Assembly (NCBI GenBank): GCA_032622095.1
Contig: CP136064.1
Coordinates: forward strand, 128,265,605 to 128,329,604
Origin: Siphonodentalium dalli
Lineage: Eukaryota > Mollusca > Scaphopoda > Gadilida > Siphonodentaliidae
Direction: 5' to 3'
Length of the DNA stretch: 64,000 bases
The position numbers and the translations under genes are program-made. This document shows, in pieces, positions 28,601 through 40,600 of the stretch. The notes beneath the pieces are model-generated. The model did not search any database. It was not told the DNA's origin and worked only from the letters and a program-made list of their open reading frames with translations. Position 1 is the stretch's first letter. Each line of letters opens with the position of its first letter.

Positions 28601-31600
28601 TCTGAATGACAGTCACCTAGGGAACATCCACACCAAATATGATCAAAATACAAAAATGTAATTTTTTGGTTTTTAGAGTTATGTCCCTGGCTCTGCCCCT
28701 AATGACCCAGTGATCCAATTTGAACAAATCTGATTCCCAGTCACCCAAGGTCCATCAGTACCAAATATAAGCTAAATCGGCCTAATATTTTTGTAGATGA
28801 AGTCATTGTAAGAATTACTATGAGTTATGGCCCTGGTTTCTCAACTAATTGACCGGGTGACCTCATTTGAACAAATCTGAACACCAGTCACCCAAGGACC
28901 CTCCATACCAAATATTAGCTAAATCGGCACAATGGTTATGGACAAGAAGTTGTTGTAAGAATTACTGTGGAGGAATAGAGTTATGACCCTGGTTTGGCAA
29001 CTATTTGACCCAGTGACCTCATTTGAACAAATCTGAATGAGAGTCACCTAGGGAACATCCACACCAAATATGAACCAATTTGGTATGATGGTTTCAGAGG
29101 AGAAGATGTTTTTAAAAAAGTTGACGGACGGACAGACGGACGGACAGACGGACGGACGGACGACGGACGAGGAGTGATGACTATAGCTCCACCGGAGACT
29201 TCGTCTCAGGTGAGCTAAAAACAAGAGGTGGCATCAGAGATGCTGTGTCTCGTTTTCGGTGGCTTACCGCTGGTGGCTACTGCCAATTGGTGTGCATCAG
29301 TATCGGTAGACTAATTAATAGGTAAAATAAAAAAATGACTAATTAAGGGCCATAACTCAATCAAATTTTATCGGGCCAGGCTGGTTTTCGAACTCGTCCG
29401 AAATATTCTTGGCAAGTATGTCTATTCCAAATTTTAAACAAATCGGAGGACGTTTGTTGAAGTTATCGCGCTAACGAGCTAAAAATTCACGAAAAATGAC
29501 TAATTAAGGGCCATAACTCTATCAAATTCTATTGGGCCAGGCTGGTTTTCGAACTCGTCCAGGATATTATTGGAAGACACTTATATACCAAATTTTAGTT
29601 GAATCGGATGACGTTTGTTGAAGTTATCGCGCTAACGAGCTCAAAATTCGTACAAAATGACTACTTAAGGACCATAACTCTATCAAATTTTATCGGACCG
29701 GGCCAGTTTTCTAACTCGTCCGAGGTATTCTTGGGAGACACCTATATATCAAAATTTCAATCAAATAGGATGATGTTTGTTAAATTATCGCGCTAACGAG
29801 CTGAAAAGTTTTGAAAAAATGACTAATTAAGGGCCATAACTCTATCAAATTTTATCGGACCAGGCCGGTTTTCGAACTCATCCGAGATATTCTTGGGAGA
29901 CACCTATATACCAAATTTCAATCAAATCGGATAACGTTTGTTGAAGTTGTCGCGCTAACGAGCCTAAAATCAGTGAAAAATGGCAAAGGGCCATAACTCT
30001 GTAATAAATGTGCGGACGAACCCGATTTTTTGTCTGCAGCTTACGTGCATGGATATGTACTCACATATACCAAATTTCAATCAAATCGGATAACGTTTGT
30101 TGAAGTTATCGCGCTAACGAGCTGAAAATTCGTGAAAAATAACTAATTAAGGGCCATAACTCTATCAAATTTTATCGGACCAGGCTGGTTTTCGAACTCA
30201 TCCGAGATATTCTTGGGAGACACCTATATAACAAATTTCAATCAAATCGGATAACGTTTGTTGAAGTTATCGCGCTAACGAGCTGAAAATTCGTGAAAAA
30301 TGACTAATTAAGGGCCATAACTCTATCAAATTTTATCGGACCAGGCCGGTTTTCGAATTCGTCCGAGATATTCTTGGGAGACACCTATATCCCAAATTTC
30401 AATCGAATCAGATAACGTTTGTTGAAGTTGTCGCGCTAACAAGCCTAAAATCAGTGAAAAATGGCAAAGGGCCATAACTCTGTAATAAATGTGCGGACAA
30501 ACCCGATTTTTTGTCTGCAGCTTACGTGCATGGATATGTACTCACATATACCAAATTTCAATCAAATCGGATAACGTTTGTTGAAGTTATCGCGCTAACG
30601 AGCTGAAAATTCGTGAAAAATGACTAATTAAGGGCCATAACTCTATCAAATTGTATCGGACCAGGCCGGTTTTCGAACTCGTCCGAGATATTCTTGGGAG
30701 ACACCTATATCCCAAATTTCAATCGAATCAGATAACGTTTGTTGAAGTTGTCGCGCTAACGAGCCTAAAATCAGTGAAAAATGGCAAAGGGCCATAACTC
30801 TGTAATAAATATGCGGACGAACCCGATTTTATCTCCAGCTTACGTGCATGGATATGTACTCACAACCCAATTTTTTTTAAAATCCGTCAATAAACAGTTG
30901 AGTTATAAGCAAAACACGTCGCCCGCCCGTCCGCCGCCCGCCCGCCCGCCCGTCCCTCATCAAACTATAAGTCGAGTTTTGAAAAAAAACTCGACTAAAA
31001 ATTAGTCTGTTCCATTCAATACAGTTTCCACAAAAAGTTACAATTTGTCAAGAGATATGGAAGGCCTGTTCAAAAATAGTGGTCACAGTGTGCAGTCAAA
31101 TATAGTTTCTTCTGATATACAAGAAAATGCAGTTAGTAGCACAAGACTTTTCAGGATCCTACCAATACTGACATCTGACAAGGGTTTTAGAACAGACTCA
31201 TCGACTGACATAAACAACTCAAAATCTCGCTCTGTGCCTGGCACATGTAGCTGATATATATGCGCAGCAATATTTCGTTTAAAGCCAATATATAGCACCA
31301 TGAACAGAGGAGCACCTGGAAATTTCTTTGAAACATCTGTATCTTCATGGAGATATGATAGCCAGGTGTCCTCGAGATCTTAGTCCAACCCACCCATCAG
31401 TTGTGAATTGAAAGCGGTAATTTAATGCGAAAAGAGACATTTATCGCAATGTTTACAATTTTTTTAAAGTATGCGAACTCAGTTGACCTCGCGAACTGTG
31501 TTCGGCATTTTCCGTTGAAAATATTCCGTAGATTTTGGACTAACAACGCAAATTACGATGAATTCTCCATTGTAATCGTAATTATGTGTGTCAATAAATA

Positions 31601-34600
31601 AAAAATAAATAGATTAATTAAACATTGGAGATATAAATGTAATACATTAAATAAATTACGGGAACTACAACCCTCCAAAAGTTTAAAACAGTGTAAACAC
31701 AACGAGCATTAGAATAAATAATATGCCTTATATGGTGCTACATTTCACCCACATTTGGTGGACTTCCGCGAAATTAAGATATATACTAAGCGAACAGGGC
31801 AATATACTGCTCTTGTTAAGCACACAAAAAATCATACAAAATTTGTATAAATTTTGAACCTTAAGTTTGAAAAGTCCCACTGAAACGGAAGAACTATATT
31901 TCGAAACTGTGTGATTCGGTTCTCCGATTATTTTATCAACACAAAAGTCAAAATGCACATCACACGCATGGCAAGTCAGACGTAAGAGTTCTAATTTGCT
32001 CCAATTTTGACAAGTTGCTTGCGAAAATTGTCAACAAAACTACCGTTCTGATCCTCCATTATGTCATTAAGTTTTTAGTGCGGGAATTGTTCTCAAAGCA
32101 CATACCAATATCTTAGCCGGTTTTAGTACGAGAAGACTTGGACTATATTTGAATATACAATTTATGAGAAAACGTATAACACTTTAAGCAAGAGCATTCT
32201 CTATTCCCAACAAATATCCACAGCATACATTAACCTGGGCAATGCCGGGTAACCCTGCTAGTTTAACATATTAACGAAGTGTGTGGGTCACTTTTCCCCG
32301 TGTGAGGATTAGAAGTGTTTACAGACGAAATGAAAATCATATTTAAACCGCCAGGTACAGAGAATAATTGCATTCAGTCATGTTTTCCCGAAACGAAAAC
32401 AATGTTCCAAGCGAAGAAATGCGCCATCCATCTAATGATGGAAAGAAAAAAAACATTGCAAAGCATTATCTAATGGCGCAAGCAAACACGGCCGACGATC
32501 TTATGAAAATGCTGGGAATCAGCGATAAACTAAATAAATATTCAACAACTACATGTAAATATATGCAGAAACCACAGTCCCTGATCACCAGCCACTGCCA
32601 ATCCTGAACCCCAATTTTTTGTAAATACTATTGTAACCACTTCCGGGTCAAATGTACTTTTGTTATTTCTACCGCGAATTTGTTGATGTTTTCTAATCAT
32701 ATTCTGTGTTTTTATTATATTATTCAATAAATAATCAGAACAAATATCATATCGTCTGTTGTATGTGATCAGCATAGTCACTGCCTATTGATTTAGTGTG
32801 GGTATATAGCGTGCACACGGTTGAAAACAATTATTTTCGGATCGAAATGAATTCGACTAGTTGGAATTTGTGGTCACCATATGGTCGAAATGGTTAAGTC
32901 GAACACACGGATAACTCAAAGTAATCCAACAGTCCCTTGCGATTCGACTTAACGAAGTTTAACTGTATCATATTTAGTTATCAACAGAACAAAGTAGAAA
33001 ATGATGCTAAATTAGATATTTGTGTTGTTGTTGTAACTGGAGGTCTAGAACCCTGAATACATCTTTAACACTCTGCTGATTAAAACAGCAAAATGACCAT
33101 AATATTTTACTCAATACCATACCCAGTCACAGCATGGCTCCTTCTCGGACTTGGCTGCTATTGACTGGAAGATGTTTTTGATATGATGCCTGGAATGTGA
33201 GTTTAAACATATAGTTGAGACATGTATGCATATCACACATTAGCTGTTCAAATTTATAGATTACTATATACATGTAGATTTGTCAAATGAACCCATTCCG
33301 AGTCCAATGAATGAGAAATTAACCACGATCAAATTATGAAAATATTGAAATTAGCAGAACAGGAAAAGGAAAGTCAATCTGTTTATTTGTCTACATGTAC
33401 CTTTAATATTTGAAAAGAGTGACAAAACTGATATCTGCTTATATTGTCTGGGCATTCTTAGAAATAAAGAATGGACATTCCAACATAATTGTATTAATTT
33501 ATACCATACATATGATACCATACATATGATACCATACATATTATACCATACATAATATACCATACATATTATACGTTACATATTTTATTGTTTTTGTTTT
33601 AATATTGTATTTATTCAGGTATCAATATATATCATAACATTTACATACAGAAATGTATAATTTCATATTGAAAAAAAATACATATTATATTATATTATAC
33701 CATACATATTAAAACCTATTCTATATTAAGTCTGGCTGGTCAGTTAGTTTATCTATACTCACCAGGCTTCTGGCGCTCCGCCGGGCATAAGAGATGGTCC
33801 ATATCTCGCACCATCCTCTCCACCGCTAACGCCACTGCCAACAAAGTAAAGTCCTTTTTCTGCTAAAAATTTGAATCGTCTCTGAAAAATGGAGAAATTT
33901 AAACTGATCAAGATGAAGAAGAAAAAAATGCCATCTAAGGAGACAATTAAACAAATCAGTGCATTCCACAGGGTCTCACATGCCCCATGAGAACTGGTTC
34001 GCATTCTGTTTTGGACACGGTGCGCATTCGTCAATGTCACGGTGTGCGATTGCAATTTCACAACAAATGGACAAGACATTGCAGAAAATGGTAAGCATTT
34101 CTACTGTTATCAAGGATATAATATATGTGTGAATGTTCATCGATAGTTGTTGCTATATATAACAATACTAACCATTCATTGGATCAATGTTCACAGGCCA
34201 AACTTCGAAATATCGAACCGATATAAATGCTATTTTCGCTACAAAAGCACACTTTACCAGCTGATTTTTGCTAATATTTCATTGAGACGATTTCTGCTTG
34301 TCTTAACACAATATGAAATGTCAAATATATCAAAGGTATTCCCACCATATGCGTCTTTTAGTTGCAAGTTAAGCATGCCCCAGTGCACATTTGGATGCTA
34401 AGGTTCGCATTCTGCAAACTTTGATAGGCCCCAGTGCGCATTTTGAATAGCTATAGCAGCCGAAAGGGGGTAACACACCTTGGAATCATGCGGAATGTTT
34501 CAAAATGAGCCATATACCTGAGTAATATATATATATATTACGATCAATTGTGGACACATTTGTTCCTGCGGGGATACTTTATGACACTTTATGCCTTTAT

Positions 34601-37600
34601 TATTTGTATATATACTATAGCTATTGTATGCCGAGTTTATGTATATTTTGGCACATGTATATATTGTTAGTGTGATCTCAAGCCACTTGTGTCCAGAATA
34701 TAACCATAATTATGGCGCGTGTGATTAGAACATTGGCCCAAAGATTCCCTGATCAGAGTTATATAGACAGGAATGTGGTCACAGTGAAACCCGTGTGTAT
34801 GTTAAAGACATTTCACCCGAATACTTGTAGAAGTTTTCATGCATGGACCAACATGAATGCGAAGACCAGTAAGGGGTAACAACTTGGGTTTTCTTGAGTT
34901 GTGTATTAAGTATATTTTGAGGTATGTAGTTTTACATTTTAGCTATATGCACATTCATGTGGGTAATGTTAAAATATTTTTAACTTGTTAAAATGACACA
35001 TACCTCTCATATACCAATTCCCTGTAATGTTTTATTTTTCAGAGCAATTTCAGGAGCTCCTATAGCCAACACAAGAGCGAATATTCAGATGGGGCTTTGA
35101 ATCACGCATTTTCTGCTCACCAAACCTGAGGAAATTGTTTTATTAATAAAGTATAGCCCTGCCAAACATGGAAGGGTCAAATATAGAATGATTCGATTTG
35201 GCACCACACCAAGTGACATGACTCCAGCATTTGGGTGGCGCTTGAATAAGCACTCCATATGGCGCTAGAACAAAACAAAAATGTGGAACCAAGTCCCGAA
35301 GTTCATCATAAACTTATAAATTGAAATGAAATTTATCATGAGTAATCAGTGATATGTGGTGTTACTTGTACTGTACCGCAACTAGCAATTGGGAATATGC
35401 CGAAATGCCTGCGAAGAATGAGTTTACTGCTGCAAAATCTGAAGTTAAATGGCAAGGCATCAGATCGGAACTGGGGCATTTGATCGAATGCGAACAAAAA
35501 TGATAACTTAAGATCAGAGGGGCACCATAGCATTTTTCGACTCATTTCAAAAGTCGTCTCTTGTGACTTAGTCGTGAAATATGACCATGATGGGTGGTCT
35601 GAGAGTGAGGAGTTATAGGAAACTGGCCGTACAATTAAAAACAGACGCGGTTGGTGTGTATTAAATGTAATTAGTCAGACAAATTTCCATTGAAAATGCA
35701 TTGAGTGATCGCTTCTTGAACATATGACAACAAGTACACAGTTTTCAGCTAAAACATCAAATAAACTATTGGATTGATAGCATTGAGTCATTTGAAAAAT
35801 AACTGTAGCATCAAGTGTAGATTAATCTCACCTTCGTCTGTGCAAAATGCCACTTATCTCAGATGACCTATTTTCGCGATCTGAAACGAACCGTGATGTT
35901 GGCGAATGCGCACTGTGTCCAAAACTGAATGCGAACCAGTTCTCAAGGGGCAGGTGAGACCCCGTACATTCAGAGGCGCCAAGTTGTGTGCCTTGAGCAC
36001 CACCCATTATTGTGATTCATGTGTCATGCCTAGACATGAAATAGACAGCCGAATAATGTGTAACAATTAATTCAAGTGATGGTGTGAATATGCAAGTGTC
36101 GCCACTGCAGTAAAGTGTGTGTAAATGACAGCATGAGTTGGATTCAGCATTAATTAAAACTGGCGAAATAATGCGAGTGTCAAAATGCTTAGAGCTTCTG
36201 GGCAAGATATAAATATATCCCGTATATTATTATTTTCACAGGATGTTTCAAAATTTAGATATAGAAACCTCAGATATAGAGATAGAAGGCAATCAGGACC
36301 TATGTTTTTATTATCTTAAAAGAATTATTTTGTGATAAAAATTAAATAGAGGATCTACAACGAGTCCCCAGTTTATAGCAGAATTTACAAAATGAGTCAA
36401 GCAAATTATGTCTGGACCGTTTTGAATAGAGTTGTAGATTCTAATTATTATATGATCCAAAACCTAGAATAACATATATAAATCTAAAAATGGGGTGTGA
36501 AACGAAAGAGTCCCAGATAAATAAAGATTCTTTGACATATTTAATGGCGTAAATTTAATGATATACTTTTCAAACTCTTCATTCATTAGAGCATGTTGGA
36601 AACATATTAGAAGCCATAGTATTTTGAGACGTAGCATACAGAATGTAAACAGACGACAAACCGGAAGTCGAAGGTCAACTGGCACTTTTTCCTGTCATGC
36701 AATGAACTATACTTGGCCTGTATTTTCATATGAGTAATCCACATACCAAATTTGACAACAATCTGATAACTAAAACTAAAGTTATCATACGGAAAACAAA
36801 ATAATCAGAAATTCTAAGATGACAAGGACCACAACTCTGACAAAAATGGGCAGACCGAATCCAAATTTTAACTTGACCTGTATTTACATGCGGCCAATAT
36901 ACATACAAAATTTAAAAACAATCAGACAACTAAAACTAAAGTTATCATCCCAAAACTAAAATATTGGCAAATTCTAAGTCGACAAGGACCATAACTCTGG
37001 ATAAAATTGGCAGGCGGAACCCACCCAAATTAGAACTTCACCGGTATTTTGGGCTAGTAAACTCACATACCAAATTTCATACCATTCAGTTCAGATTTAC
37101 TAAAATTATCATCCGGAAACGAAAATTGAGTACAAATTCCAACAAAAAGGCCTATAACTCTGGTGAAAAATGACCATAACTCTGGAAAAAATTGGCGGGC
37201 AGTACCCACACAAATTTGAACTTGACATGTATTTTGTTCTAGTAAACCCACATACCAAATTTCATTCTATTTAATTCAGACTTACTTAAGTTATCATCCG
37301 GAAACGAAAAAAAGTGAAAGGACAGATGGACGAACCAATAACATAATACAGGCATATAAAAATTGATGATCGAAACCCGTAGTATGTGGGTATCCTTTCC
37401 CCCGACCTGTGCTATCACCAAGCCCTAGGACAACAAAATCCAATAATTAACACCCAAGTTACATAGAGAATATCCGCATAGTGTAGCTGAATAAAGAATT
37501 TATTTTTGCGAGTATGTGCATGGACATCTATTTGGCGAGCCAAATATATGCCCACATACAAGCAAAAATAAATTCTCTATTCAGCTACTCTATATGGATG

Positions 37601-40600
37601 TTCTGTTTATCCATGCATTTTATCGCAATTTTTGTCAAAAAACATCGCAAAATTCACAGGCTCCTTTATATAGAGAAGCGATGACCTACTTAGCAACTTT
37701 ATCTGTATAGTAGAGGCTAATTAATTATGAAACAGTTTTGTATTCATGCGACTGCACCGCGAAATAGTCCGCTTTATAATTTCTAAATTATGCTGGAAAA
37801 ATATCATAGCATGGTGTAATTTCTAATAAAATCTAAATGATTCGCGTAACGTTCAAATCTAAAACTGAAGTGTACGAGTATAGCAGTCATGTGAATTTGG
37901 ATGTTTGTGCTTGAAACTTATTAATAATGAATTGAAACTCTGAACTTTAGCAGTAGCACTAGCACCAAGATCGGCAGTGTAAATGCACCAGCTCACGGAA
38001 GAATATCATATACTTTATAGTAACAAACTGCAAATTGATTAATCAAGTTATAGACTTCACCAGCTGAACATTGAAAAATTATATTTAAGTGCGTTTTGGG
38101 GCGCATCGTTTGATCTTTTAGAAAGGTGTCGCCACTGATTGCATGAAAATACATCGTGGATGTTGACATTTCTAAGGATGCTGCCGCTAACAACGGAAAC
38201 CAGCATGGTCCATTCTAATGATGCTCCATAACGCTGTTACGATCCAGTGACGTCATTCCCGAACTGCTGATGGTTAACTGGCCCAAGTTCTTGTATTAAA
38301 CATTTCTTCCTCGCATATTATTAAGTTTATCTGTCTAGTAGAGGATGCTTTATCTACTAGTAGACGGATAGAGGCATGGTTTATCTGATGGGCTTTATAT
38401 GTATAGTAGAGAGGGGTAGGAGGTGGTTAAATATAGAATATCCATATAGTTTGACGAGATATAAGGTTTATTTTTGTGAGTATGATTCAGCAAATGGGGG
38501 CCGAGCTTTAGCGAGGTTCCCCATTTGCTGAATCATACGAACGAAATAAACCTAGTATCTCGTCAAACTTTATGGGTATTGTTTTTATCCATCGCCAAAG
38601 TTTAAAAGTAGTTAGCGTCTATTAAATTTGTTTAAATGCGGTAAGAAATTAATGGGAAATTCTTTAGGAAACAATTAAAATCGATTGCAAGTTTTTCGGT
38701 TGAAGTTCTGAGCATGTGACTTTATTATGATAGCTGTAGCCGTCTGCTTTATTTTAGCACGTGCTAAAATAAAGCTATTTTAGCATGTGCTACAATAAAG
38801 CCATGGTTTATTTTGCAGCCTTTATCTATATAGTATACGACAAAGGTGATGGATAAAAGGTGAATATGTTTTGATGGACACAAAATTAACTAATTTCCAT
38901 GTCAAACAACATCCGTAACTCTGTTAAAAATTAATGGACAAAATCCATTGTATGTGGGTATACTTTCCCCCAGACTGTGCTATCACCACGCCAAAGGAAA
39001 ATGAAATGCAATAATTAAAACCCGAGTTATAAGGCGATATGTTCGGACAGACACAAAATTCACAAACTTCCAAGTCAAACAAGGGTCATAACTCTGGAAG
39101 CAATTAATGGATGAAACCCGTAGTATGTGGTTATTCTTTCCCCCAATGGATAAAAGGTGATATGTTTTGAAGGACACAAAATCAACTAATTTCCATGTCA
39201 AACAACATCCGTAACTCTGGTAAAAATTAATGGACAAAATCCATTGTATGTGGGTATACTTTCCCCCAGACTGTGCTATCACCAAGCCAAATGACAACGA
39301 AATCCGATAACCGATAACCCGAGTTACAAGGTGATATGTTCGGACGGACACAAAATTATCAAAATTCCAAGTCAAACAATGTCCTTAACACTGGTAAAAA
39401 TTAATGTACATCCTCTTGAAGGCAGTTAATCTTCGCAATTTATAAATAGTCAACCTTAACTCAAAGATTGTTTACAGTGCCCGCACGCGGTGAAATGAGC
39501 AATTCACCTGAGGAGCTTGAATAGAGTGAAATCAGACCAGGTTACCCAATACAACATTAGTGTATATGGAATGCAAACCAAGTCTAATTCCAAATGATGC
39601 TATCACTATGCAGTTGGGCTTTTCCTTGCTAACCGTATCTACCATTATGTTAAGGACTATAGATAGGCCTACTCAAATTATAGAGCAGGAAGTAGTAGCA
39701 TGTCTAGTCCAAGTCTTCTCGTACTAAAACCAGCTAAGATATTGGTATGGCGAGATGCTGGATTTTAGTCCGAGTTCGTCTCGTACGGTCTCTTATGACA
39801 CGATTTACGCCCAAGGTTTGTGGCGGGAATTTGTTGTGTATTTTACTCGATTTACCTGGCAAATCAATACGTGATGCTATATACATCGGAAATAGTGACA
39901 TCTTATGGTCATAATGGTGTATAATAATCTAACTTTAATGTTAAATTACACATAGAATATTCCGGTTGATTGCCACAAACATCGCTTTTTTTTCTGTTTG
40001 TTTACGTTTTAACTGAAAGCCGAAGTGGTCCGAATAACTTCGGCATATTCCGGAGTTTGTTCTGGGTATACTAGTTTCCGTTTCTATATATAGCGCGGGG
40101 TTTTCCGAACAAAATGGCGAAAACCGATCGCCCCAAAGTCCAGTTTCCTATGTGCTTTGAGAACAATTCCCGCACTAAAAACTTAATGACATAATGGAGG
40201 ATCAGAACGGTAGTTTTGTTGACAATTTTCGCAAGCAACTCGTCAAAATTGGAGCAAATTAGAACTCTTGTGTCTGACTTGCCATGCGTGTGATTTTCGT
40301 CCATGTGCGTTTTGACTTTTTGATAAAATAATCGGAGAACCGAATCACACCGTTTCGAAATATATTTCTTCGGTTTTAGTGGGACTTTTAAGGTTCAAAA
40401 TTTATACAAATTTTGTTTGATTTTTTGTGTGCTTAACAAGAGCAGTATATTGCTCTGTTTGCTTAGTATATATCTTAATTTCGCGGAAGTCCACCAAATG
40501 TGGGTGAAATGTAGCACCATATTTATTCTAATGCTCGTTGTGTTTACACTGTTTTAAACTTTGAGAGGGTTGTAATTCCCGTAATTTATTTAATGTATTA

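Noticed and set aside
29121-29170. (GACG)n tract as an independent microsatellite locus
   Set aside because: It is the standard 3' microsatellite of the R4 element and precedes its terminal hairpin.
33123-33189. Possible loss or frameshift in Pgd because exon 6 seems one residue short
   Set aside because: The loop between AAK and EPCC varies in length in the family; phases join cleanly and downstream residues regain the usual numbering.
38983-39375. 130-residue minus-strand open frame
   Set aside because: Lies in the R6 tandem array and its sequence repeats in step with the units.
40071-40304. 77-residue open frame in the Mutator-like element as a transposase piece
   Set aside because: Only one short frame, no DDE-type motif, and the inverse copy at 31.4-32.1 kb does not keep it open.
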